Below, piece by piece: positions 12,994 to 21,549 of a stretch of 64,000 bases of DNA. Origin of the DNA: Amoebidium appalachense (lineage: Eukaryota > Ichthyosporea); assembly GCA_963693365.1 (NCBI GenBank), contig CAVNZM010000016.1, positions 6,820,001-6,884,000 on the forward strand, written 5' to 3'. Made by a program: the position numbers and the translations under genes. Under the pieces are notes generated by a model. The model was not told the DNA's origin. It saw only the letters and a list, made by a program, of their open reading frames with translations, and did not search any database. Each line of letters opens with the position of its first letter. Position 1 is the stretch's first letter.

Positions 12994-13623
12994 AGTGTCG
13001 TGTATGATGGGTAACTAGTCTATGTGTTTTGTGCACTGGAAACGACAGTAGAAAAGTGTAAATCAAACGTTCTGCTTCCCATGTTTGTGACATGGGAGGC
13101 ACTGCTTTATATAGTCGTTGGCCACCTCATGGTGGCCTCGTGTGCACCCTGGTGGTGGGCCATGTACAGCATGGCCGAAAAGAGAGCACAATGAAAACAA
13201 GTCGTTAAAGATATAAAAGTTAACTGTGCACGTTGAGTGGCTAGTTAACTTGCACTAAAGCACACAAATAAACGTGTTTAACACACCAATTGCAGTTAAA
13301 CGTAAATCTTGCTTCACACAACTAAAAATATTCTGAGAATATCCGGGAATAAAGCACACTACCACTCTAAGAATAGAATCCTGTGGCAAATATAGACATG
13401 ACATCATCTGAACCGGGAATAGCCGAAAAGAGAGCACAATTAGCACGTTGCTAGTGAAGCTCGTCATTGGTACAGTTTTGGCTCAAACATATAACTACCA
13501 TATATGAATATGACCGTAAACAAAAGCTCTATGCACTCGAGTGAGTGTTGAAACAGTTATTCAATTGCTCAGAAACTTTCTCTAACAGACATTGCTAGCC
13601 GGGAGTACCAGTGTACTCCAACA
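12858..13623 (-). repeat. Copia 5' LTR, containing the gag start codon
   Basis: Upstream LTR of the minus-strand element, 766 bp, with TG...CA termini. A TATA-like box (tatataaag on the minus strand, near 13104-13113) lies about 110 bp upstream of the polyprotein ATG at 12993. The ATG is inside the LTR, so about 45 codons of gag are LTR sequence. Confidence 0.95.
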
Positions 13624-13738
13624 TGACGCAGACGTGAGGCCTACCATCTTTGTATGTTTCAAAGAAGCATGCCTTGCTACCCCATACATCCCCTGCCTGA
13701 AGGAAACTTTCATTCCACAACTGCCAGGGGGTGTAGCT
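13624..13738 (-). pseudogene. Disrupted THAP-like gene, part 2: second half of zinc finger
   Basis: Short minus-strand coding stretch stranded between the Copia element and a solo LTR. It is open throughout and encodes WQLWNESF, then DGRPHVCVKHF at the Copia boundary. The C-x2-H-F signature is the second metal-binding pair of a THAP (C2CH) domain. After the Copia element the frame goes on with VDADYFPKG and an LKQAIF-like segment, matching the region that follows the C-x2-H pair in THAP proteins. The first metal pair is in part 1 (14448-14608). Confidence 0.6.
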
Positions 13739-14447
13739 TGTCGTATCCTAATGTATATGTACTAGAGACGCGGTACTCTACTAAGTGTACACACACGAAA
13801 AGGAACGAACGTGTACGGAAAAACGGTAAAGTTTATTCAGACCAGGCTCCGACGGGCAAACTTAGATCCGTACGGAATGAGACTAAGTTACAACTGAGGC
13901 CATCAAGGCCGTGCCCTCAAAGATCATCATCACCTGGCCCCCTACGATGCCACATTCCAAACATTTCGATCTACTTTTATCGTGCGCCTGCACGAGCTAA
14001 GTCGATCTACTCAACTAATATATTTATCCATGTCTCACCCCTCCCCCTCCCCCTAGTGGCACCGCAGAGTCTAAATCTACATTTCATACTATCCTCCCTC
14101 CCCCTCCCTCCCCCCCTTTCCTCTACATCTAAATATATAAATACGTTTGGCAACATACACTATCAAACCTTGCCAATACTTACAAAAGGGCTTCTGCCCG
14201 AACAATCACATTCCTAAGTCCTCCTACGATCTATCCTACACACTAATTAGAATTCTATTGGTCGGCTGTCCCGGCTGACGTGGTCCAATGCCCTGCGCCG
14301 GCAGAGGCAAGATGCACGCAGCTGTACAGCTATCTTGAGGCCCCGGACTTGATCTTGATGATCTGTGGACCCGGGCCACCCCCCCCCCCCCCCCCGATCT
14401 CGATCGTAGACTTAGGCTAATCTGCTGAGACGGATTAGTATATGTCA
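13739..14447 (-). mobile_element. Solo LTR (copy A), inverted orientation
   Basis: A 709-bp LTR-like unit, reverse complement of copies B and C. It starts TGACATATACTAATC and ends GATACGACA in its own orientation. It carries an AATAAA-type signal (ctgaataaac) near its 3' end. Unlike B and C it has no matching 5-bp flanks. A 4-bp agct occurs on both sides only if three extra bases are allowed. It separates the two halves of the THAP-like finger. Confidence 0.8.
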
Positions 14448-14608
14448 CACAGCTCTGGCTGCTTTTCCGGTTCGGGAAACCTAAAAGTAGAAACGGTAAC
14501 GCTCTGGCCGACACCGGCTTGCGGGTTTACATTTTCCTGACCCCTGTCCTTTCGAGTCTCACTAGCATAGTTACTCTTACAGTTGTATACAATGCACTTG
14601 TTCCCCAT
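14448..14608 (-). pseudogene. Disrupted THAP-like gene, part 1: N-terminus
   Basis: The ATG at 14608-14606 (minus) opens a frame beginning MGNKCIVYNCKSNYA, the C-x4-C start typical of a THAP zinc finger. It then has a loop and STFRFPEPEKQPELC before running into solo LTR A. THAP domains (established family) are DNA-binding C2CH fingers that begin at or near the initiator Met and are about 90 residues long. Here the spacing between the metal pairs is about 80 residues, longer than usual, so this is a divergent member or the loop is expanded. Confidence 0.6.
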
Positions 14609-14795
14609 GATCTCTAAAGCGGAAACTAACCATCCCTAAAAAGATACAACGCCATGGCATGGGCATATTGCCCATCCAGGTGCCACAGCAACCATAGGTG
14701 TCTTTGCGAGGGCAGTGTTCAAACAGTACACCTACGTACGGCGGTTTTTTCGGGGGTGCGGCCGCATAAACAGACCGGCGATCGGCCGTACTCTT
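14609..14795. other. Short spacer between THAP-like gene and solo LTR B
   Basis: Unique sequence upstream of the THAP-like start codon. It may hold its promoter and the far end of the decayed LINE. No motif stands out. Confidence 0.4.
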
Positions 14796-14800
14796 GTAGG

Positions 14801-15514
14801 TGACATATACTAATCCGCCTCAGCAGATCAGCCTAAGTCTACGATCGAGATCGGGGGGGGGGGGGGGGGGGGGGTGGCCCGGGTCCACAGATCATCAAGA
14901 TCAAGTCCGGGGCCTCAAGATAGCTGTACAGCTGCGTGCATCTTGCCTCTGCCGGCGCAGGGCAGGACCACGTCAGCTGGGGCAGCCGACCAATAGAATT
15001 CTAATTAGTGTGTAGGATAGATCGTAGGAGGACTTAGGAATGTGATTGTTCGGGCAGAAGCCCTTTTGTAAGTATTGGCAAGGTTTGATAGTGTATGTTG
15101 CCAAACGTATTTATATATTTCGATGTAGAGGAAAGGGGGGAGGGAGGGGGGGGGGAGGATAGTATGAAATGTAGATTTAGACTCTGCGGTGCCACTAGGG
15201 GGAGGGTGAGGGGTGAGACATGGATAAATATATTAGTTTGAGTAGATCGACTTAGCTCGTGCAGGCGCACGATAAAGTAGATCGGAATGTTTGGAATGTG
15301 GCATCGTAGGGGGGCCAGGTGATGATGATCTTTGAGGGCACGGCCTTGATGGCCTCAGTTGTGACTTAGCCTCATTCCGTACGGATCTAAGTTTTGCCCG
15401 TCGGAGCCTGGTCTGAATAAACTTTACCGTTTTTCCGTACACGTTCGTTCCTTTTCGTGTGTGTACACTTAGTAGAGTGCCGCGTCTCTAGTACATACAC
15501 AATAGGATACGACA
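14801..15514 (+). mobile_element. Solo LTR (copy B) with TSD GTAGG
   Basis: A 714-bp unit starting TGACATATAC and ending TACGACA, with gtagg directly before (14796-14800) and after (15515-15519). The TG...CA ends, 5-bp duplication and AATAAA-containing 3' region define an LTR left after internal recombination. It contains a G run near 14852-14873. Confidence 0.9.
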
Positions 15515-15519
15515 GTAGG

Positions 15520-16268
15520 TCTAAATCAGCAATCGGCCGAGCCGAAAGAGAGGTTAAACGTCAAATAAAAATTGATGAAATTTAAGTCGTTTGTAGATCA
15601 CGTTGCTGCCGAAGGCGAATAATTTTTTTTTTCTTTTGACTGGATGAGTCGACGGAAAGATATGCAAGTATGCACGGCATACTGAGAAGACAATAAAAAC
15701 TTCACGAGTTATCCAGTAACACGTGCATACTGAGATACCTGAACACTGTGTGAAAATCATATAAATACTCAATGTGACGACCAACAGAATTCAACAAAAA
15801 GTCTAAAGTGTTCACATTGCCAGCTAGTGTAGCAGATACCCGGAGGGAAAGAGGTAAAACGCGACATAAAAATTCACACCTATCAACATGCTTGCGATTA
15901 AAAAGGTCAGCACAAAAGTCACGGTGGCACCAGCGGCGATGAAAACAAGAATCATTGATCACAGCGCCACTGCACAACTTCCCAGGCAATATCAACATCA
16001 GAGCACCATACAGACTTATCTACTAGGGTGGTATCCATACGTACAGCAGGAGAAATGTATCCTGCCAAAGCTCCCAAAAAGCGATAATGATCAGTACGGT
16101 GTTGCCTAAGGAACATAACACATGCCGACTGAGTTTTACCTTTGATTTCTCTATCAGAACGAGAAAGAAACTTATACTGCGTATGGTAATAACGCGAAAA
16201 GGCAGAAAAAACAGGAAGAGAAAAGAAAGAGGGAGTGAGATAGCGAGAGGAAGAATCAGGTGGAAAGA
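15520..16268 (-). pseudogene. Decayed non-LTR retrotransposon, C-terminal part
   Basis: Minus-strand sequence lying between two solo LTRs that interrupted it. In pieces of different frames it encodes a plausible continuation of the reverse transcriptase ORF at 16999-17950 (for example a segment with HRRWCHRDFCADLFNRKH near 15880-15940). Stops and frame changes are common. Assignment rests on position and orientation, not on a recognised domain. Confidence 0.45.
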
Positions 16269-16273
16269 GGGTA

Positions 16274-16993
16274 TGACATATACTAATCCGTCTCAGCAGA
16301 TCAGTCTAAGTCTACGATCGAGATCGGGGGGGGGGGGGGGGGGGGGGGGTGGCCCGGGTCCACAGATCATCAAGATCAAGTCCGGGGCCTCAAGATAGCT
16401 GTGCAGCTGCGTGCATCATCTTGCCTCTGCCAGCGCAGGGCAGGACCACGTCAGCTGGGACAGCCGACCAATAGAATTCTAATTAGTGTGTAGAATAGAT
16501 CGTAGGAGGACTTAGGAATGTGATTGTTCGGGCAGAAGCCCTTTTGTAAATATTGGCAAGTTTTGATAGTGTATGCTGCCAAACGTATTTATATATTTCG
16601 ATGACAGAGGAAAGGGGGGAGGGAGGGGGGAGGGAGATAGTATGAAATGTAGAATTAGACTCTGCGGTGCCACTAGGGGAAGGGAGAGGGGTGAGACATG
16701 GATAAATATATTAGTTGAGTAGATCGACTTAGCTCGTGCAGGCGCACGATAAAAGTAGATCGGAATGTTAATGGAATGTGGCATCGTAGGGGGGCCAGGT
16801 GATGATGATCTTGTAGGGCACGGCCTTGATGGCCTCAGTTGTAACTTAGACTCAATCCGTACGGATCTAAGTTTGCCCGTCGGAGCCTGGTCTGAATAAA
16901 CTTTACCGTTTTTCCGTACACGTTCGTTCCTTTTCGTGTGTGTACACTTAGTAGAGTGCCGCGTCTCTAGTACACATACATTAGGATACGACA
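16274..16993 (+). mobile_element. Solo LTR (copy C) with TSD GGGTA
   Basis: A 720-bp copy of the same family as B, same orientation, with gggta at 16269-16273 and 16994-16998. It differs from B by scattered substitutions, small indels and the length of the G run. Because B and C have different TSDs, they are two independent insertions and not the two ends of one element. Confidence 0.9.
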
Positions 16994-16998
16994 GGGTA

Positions 16999-17950
16999 GG
17001 CTGAGGACATTCAGAAGTAGCGTTGGTGAATCGGGAGGGAAGAGGGATGGAGGGAGGGGGGCCGGGGGAAAGAAAGCATAAAGAGGGTGACCATCAGGTA
17101 GCCTAACTAAATGAAAACAAAAACGAAGAGACAATTCCTCCATACGAAACAGCAGACGACAATCCAAACATACTGATCAAGGGAGGCACAAACCGAGTAC
17201 GAAACAAAGTGCGTAGCGCAGTACCCTGAAAATCGTCAAACTCGTTCAGCGCCATTGCCGCCTCACGAGGTGGGGCGCAGGCCAATAGCGGAAGTCCATA
17301 TTCGAAAGTCGGCCGTAAAAAAGTTTTATAGTAGAGACTGAAGAAGGTTCGCAGGATGGATCACAGACTCCTGTTGAAACATATTTGATACGATGTGAAG
17401 CTTACCCTTCGCACGAGCGATCCGTGCCGTGAGGAGCTTGCGGAAATCAATACCCCGTGTGACCAGTAAAAGGAATACCCAAATTGTCATAGGTGCTCTG
17501 AACAGGAATAGGAAGGCCGGCCAATCGAAAGGAAGTGTTCTTCGAAAAGTAGCACACTTTGCAATTCCGACTGTCATGAGATTCTCGGTGCACCATTGAT
17601 CCACCTGACGAAGCATCTGGTGCATGACATCTTCGGTTAAGGAACAAAGAACAATATCGTCCGCAAAAAGCCGACCCGGTACACGGCGGGTATGCAGTTG
17701 GCCAAAGGGTTCGAGGGCGCAGGCTAAATCGTCAATGAAAACGTCAAACAACAACGGACTCAGGAGGGACCCCTGCAGAAGACCCCGGGAACGGGAAAAA
17801 CCGGGTGTCAATGTTCCATTGACCGCCGCTCGTCCGCGAGTGGTATCGAACAACGCTTGCAGAAGATCTGTGGAGAACATTTTCCCGCCATTTTTGTAGG
17901 CCGCACCACCCCCGAGACCAAAAAACTTGCGCAAACAAATGAGCAAATTC
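16999..17950 (-). pseudogene. Non-LTR retrotransposon reverse transcriptase fragment
   Basis: A minus-strand frame of about 200 codons (17946 to 17326) contains reverse transcriptase palm motifs: GLLQGSLLSPLLFDVFIDDL and then LFADDIVL, the A/DD catalytic box. Downstream the frame shifts near 17520 (the segment DNLGIPFTGH continues in another frame) and continues past a stop into LACAPPREAAMALNEF and beyond. The fragment is cut by solo LTR C. The ORF start, endonuclease and 3' end are not identifiable. It is a dead LINE-type element. Confidence 0.8.
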
Positions 17951-18015
17951 CGATGATGTTGCCTTAGACGGCCTGGTGTTTCCAGATGGCCGTGAGCCTG
18001 ATCTATAACTAATAA

Positions 18016-19929
18016 TAGTGTTTGGCAACGCGGAGTTACGAACTCCGGCGTAGACCGTATACGCCGGGTATCAAATCAGTATCCAGATTCTGACTTGTAA
18101 TCCGGATTTAGGTCAAAACCTGGCGTAGATAACCGCTCGTGCCAAACAGACAACACTTTTTTCAGCTTAGTTTACCAAGTCACATTGCGCAAGTTTTACG
18201 TTGATCGGAGTGCGCATACTTTGCAGGTATATCATACCTAGGACTCAGTACTATTTTTTTTGTAGTGACTGTGCAGTGTCCCGTATGTATCATATTTGTA
18301 TACACTGTGATGATACCATTTGCATATATAACAACAACAACGTTTCCGGTTGCAAAACCACTATGTATTTAGCACGAAACATGGCCCTTTCGGCCGCAAT
18401 TGCAGCAATTGCATTCTTTGCTTCCCCCTACAGGCATCTTGTCGGTTCAGACAATCTTGACCGATGTGCAAAAGATTGTCTAATGGTAAAAAAAAAGTTG
18501 CCTACAAGTTGGCCGCGAAGAGGAAGAATAGTTGAGGGGGGCTTGTTTTTATACGACCTACCACACGTGGCCGGCTGTGTGTGGCTGTGTCGCAGCCTGC
18601 GCTCGGGCTGTCGCAGGCTCACCAGCAAGCTGGCCATGCCGGTGACAACGGACTTTCCGTTTGGCGCCTTTTCCACTTTAACTTTGTTTGGCTATTTTGC
18701 ACTGCCGACAATTGGATTAGAGAGAAATGTAAAATTGTCTCACGTCATGAATTTTCATTGGTTTAGACCTTCACACGGCGTTGAACATTTCGCGCATAAT
18801 CCACCTCCGGGTGGATTATAGAAATTGGAGTACAAGCGATGTCCAAGGGGTTTGAAACCCGGCGTACACAGGCCAGATTGGGCCGTCTGTTTGGCATCCG
18901 CGGATTTCAGAAATTCCGCTTTAGCGGCCCTAACTCCAAAATCGATCTTACTCCGGAGTATGGCCGCTAACTCCGGCGTAGACCGTATACGCCGGGTATC
19001 AAATCAGTATCCAGATTCTGATTTGTAATCCGGATTTAGGTCAAAACCTGGCGTAGATAATAACCGCTCGTGCCAAACAGACAACACTTTTTTCAGCTGC
19101 AGTTTAGTTTATCAAGTCACATTGCGCAAGTTTTACGTTGATCGGAGTGCGCATACTTTGCACGTATATCGTACCTAGGACTCAGTACTATTTTTGTAGT
19201 GACTGTGCAGTGTCCCGTATGTATGTATTTGTATACACTGTATTATACCATTTACATATATAACAACATCAATGTTTTCGGTTGCAAAACCACTATGTAT
19301 TTAGCACGAAACATGGCCCTTTCGGCCGCAATTGCAGCAATTGCATTCTTTGCTTCCCCCTACAGGCATCCTGTCGGTTCAGACAATCTTGACCGATGTG
19401 CAAAAGATTGTCTAATGGTAAAAAAAAGGTTGCCTGATACAAGTTGGCCGCGAAGAGGAAGAATAGTTGTCAATGAGGGGGGCTTGTTTTTATACGACCT
19501 ACCACACGTGGCCGGCTGTGTGTGGCTGGTCGCAGCCTGCGCTCGGGCTGTCGCAGGCTCACCAGCAAGCTGGCCATGCCGGTGACAACGGACTTTCCGT
19601 TTGGCGTCTTTTCCACTTTAACTGTTTTTGGCTATATTGCACTGCCGCCAATTGGCCGAGAGAGAAATGTAAAAAGGTCTCACGACGTGAATTTTCATTG
19701 GTTTAGACATTCACACGGCGTTCAATTTCGCGCATAATCCACCTCCGGAGGTGGATTATAGAAATTGGAGTACAAGCGATGTCCAAGGGGTTTGAAACCC
19801 GGCGTACACAGGCCCAGATTGGGCCGTCTGTTTGGCATCGCGGATTTCAGAAAATCCGCTTTAGCCCTAACTCCAAAATCGATCTTACTCCGGAGTATGG
19901 CCGCTAACTCCGCGTTGCCAAACAGGCCC
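18016..19929. mobile_element. Terminal-inverted-repeat element, head-to-tail dimer (PIF/Harbinger-like)
   Basis: Outer ends are inverted: GTTTGGCAACGCGGAGTTA at 18020-18038 and its complement at 19905-19923. The right end finishes GGGCCTGTTTGG when read inward. taa lies on both sides (18013-18015 and 19930-19932). The GGGCCTGTTTGG-type end and a TAA duplication are typical of PIF/Harbinger MITEs. The interior is two direct copies, 18041-18968 and 18969-19905, about 93-95% alike by eye. They are fused so that the inner terminal repeats are missing. Each copy also carries tgccaaacagac/gtctgtttggca as subterminal inverted words. Confidence 0.75.
18201..18821 (+). CDS. Unrecognised frame inside TIR element, first copy
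   Basis: A 206-codon frame in the first repeat unit of the dimer. An internal Met begins MALSAAIAAIAFFASPYRHL, an Ala-rich hydrophobic stretch that could be a signal or anchor helix. This is followed by a mixed region with GSDNLDRCAKDCLMVKK and RSGCRRLTSK. I recognise no transposase or other domain. The second copy (19199-19585 and 19467-19706) has the same protein start but is frameshifted. The frame may be captured or chance, and codon-level conservation was not computed. Confidence 0.3.
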   Translation: MIGVRILCRYIIPRTQYYFFCSDCAVSRMYHICIHCDDTICIYNNNNVSGCKTTMYLARNMALSAAIAAIAFFASPYRHLVGSDNLDRCAKDCLMVKKKLPTSWPRRGRIVEGGLFLYDLPHVAGCVWLCRSLRSGCRRLTSKLAMPVTTDFPFGAFSTLTLFGYFALPTIGLERNVKLSHVMNFHWFRPSHGVEHFAHNPPPGGL

Positions 19930-19932
19930 TAA

Positions 19933-21337
19933 AGGCTTCAATGAGAAGACAAACGAAATTAAAGCTCAATCGGCATCGATTGACCTAACTTTAAAATCCA
20001 ATGGTTAGCGGAAAATATAATTTTATAGATTGATCTGGGACCAAATCGATTTGATAATTGGTCAATTTCAAGGATAGAAATCAATCGTCATTTGGTAAAA
20101 ATGTTTCTTTAATCGAAGTGTCTTAAAAAACACACTGGTCCCGGCTAAGAAAACCTTTTCTATTAGCACTTCGCTAACAAACAAATGGTACCGTTCGATA
20201 GAGTCTAGACAATGAAATTAGCTTTCATTTAAGTAGGCTATAGGTTTGAGGGGGTTCTGATCGGTGCGAAGGGTCGAAAATTACAATAAACAAAGTTGTC
20301 TTCTCATTGAAGGTACACATTAGCACAAATGCGTCCATCACGTGCTGACGTAACAATGACGTTGTGCTTGTCGCGCACGCCATGGACGGACTCTCCGACT
20401 TGACGCTGGCCCTGTTCGTCAGAGAAAAAGCTGTCCATGCAATAATAGTTTGCACGTTGCACCCTCACGATAGATAGCATTTGATAGGTAGCGTTCATTG
20501 TACACGTGGCAGGAGCAGAAAATAGAGTTTGCCGCCCATTCAGGACATTAGTTAGATTCGTCGTTTATGATTGGCGTACAGACCACAATACCAGATGCCA
20601 TCATGCAACTTTTTATCCCCTGTATCCAATCAAAACACGTACTCGCACCATTTTTCATCCAGTATAATCAGCCGGATAGCCTGCGCAAAGTTGCAGCAAA
20701 ATGTGTGGCACGTGCCCAAGTTCACAGATTGAAAGCAGGAATACTACGGTAATATCGCCGTTGAAAGCTGGGAATAAAGCTGTAGAGTGCATCTTATAAT
20801 TAGTGATCTCATCTTTTTATTGCGTCTAGTTTTTTCCTGTTTTCTACCAGCCTGCAAGAGGCACACGGCGGGCGTTGCAAAAGCAATGCGGACGAAATCG
20901 ATTGGTCAAATACCAACCTATCAGAACCCCAAACACTCCACGTTTGTTTTCTTGTAGATATCTAGAAACTTTTGAATTCAAATTTGCATATATTCTATAA
21001 GTAGCACTAGCATGTGAGTCATTGACAAGCAGGAATGAATAAGTCTCGCCAAACTAGTGACACAAAAACGCGTTTAACTACCTGTGGTGTTTTTGATTAA
21101 TGAAGCAGGTCTTATAATTAACGGAGTTTGAAGAAACTCTGAGAAAGTTGTAAGAAATTCGAAAGTTGTTTGTTTACACATATGCGCCCCACCAGGGTGG
21201 TATTTGGGGACTCAACCGTCACATCACCGCATTCCGTGCGCTGACAACATATCAACCCAGCGCACCCACATTGAGGCCATTTCATGTTTTTCAAGCAAAA
21301 GGTGTCAGCGTTATACGTGAAGGTTTCCCTGGCAAGC
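19933..21337. other. Unique spacer upstream of Kazal gene
   Basis: AT-richer, non-repetitive DNA. A perfect 17-bp inverted repeat (cttcaatgagaagacaa at 19936-19952, complement at 20296-20312) brackets about 340 bp. A minus-strand frame of 64 codons at 20304-20498 looks protein-like but matches nothing I know. No gene called. Confidence 0.5.
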
Positions 21338-21343
21338 TATATA
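21338..21343 (+). promoter_or_regulatory. Candidate TATA box of Kazal gene
   Basis: TATATA about 207 bp upstream of the chosen start codon, in a stretch without other structure. It is plausible only by position. Confidence 0.35.
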
Positions 21344-21549
21344 CATATAGGCCGTAGCTTTCCCTATTTGTAGCTTTTCTCTTGTGCATATCAATTCCAA
21401 CCACTCACACACGGTTCACACACTCTGTTTCCAATGTTCCAAAAAATAGGCCCCGATTAACGTTATCCCATTCTCTACAACCACACCCACCAGTTCACCA
21501 CACAATCCAACCTCCTAATCCCCAGTTTGAGAAACACTTTACACTTGCC

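Larger units (their letters stand above)
7743..13623 (-). mobile_element. Complete Ty1/Copia LTR retrotransposon
   Basis: A 5,881-bp element transcribed on the minus strand, bounded by two 766-bp LTRs that begin TGTTGGA and end TCCAACA. It is flanked by the 5-bp duplication TGACG (7738-7742 and 13624-13628). One uninterrupted 1,432-codon frame carries gag, protease, integrase, reverse transcriptase and RNase H in the Copia order, with integrase before reverse transcriptase. LTRs of equal length with no difference that I noticed, an intact frame and a clean TSD all indicate a recent, possibly still active insertion. It landed in the THAP-like gene described separately. Confidence 0.97.

Noticed and set aside
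14801-16993. LTRs B and C as the two ends of one 2.2-kb retrotransposon
   Set aside because: Each has its own distinct 5-bp target duplication, and the DNA between them reads as LINE sequence in the opposite orientation without a primer site.
17951-18015. hAT-type element with an 8-bp duplication at the TIR dimer
   Set aside because: No 8-bp match flanks the dimer, while TAA on both sides and GGGCCTGTTTGG-like ends fit PIF/Harbinger better.
20304-20498. 64-codon minus-strand frame with protein-like composition
   Set aside because: Too short, ends without a splice donor that I trust, and overlaps the 17-bp inverted repeat.
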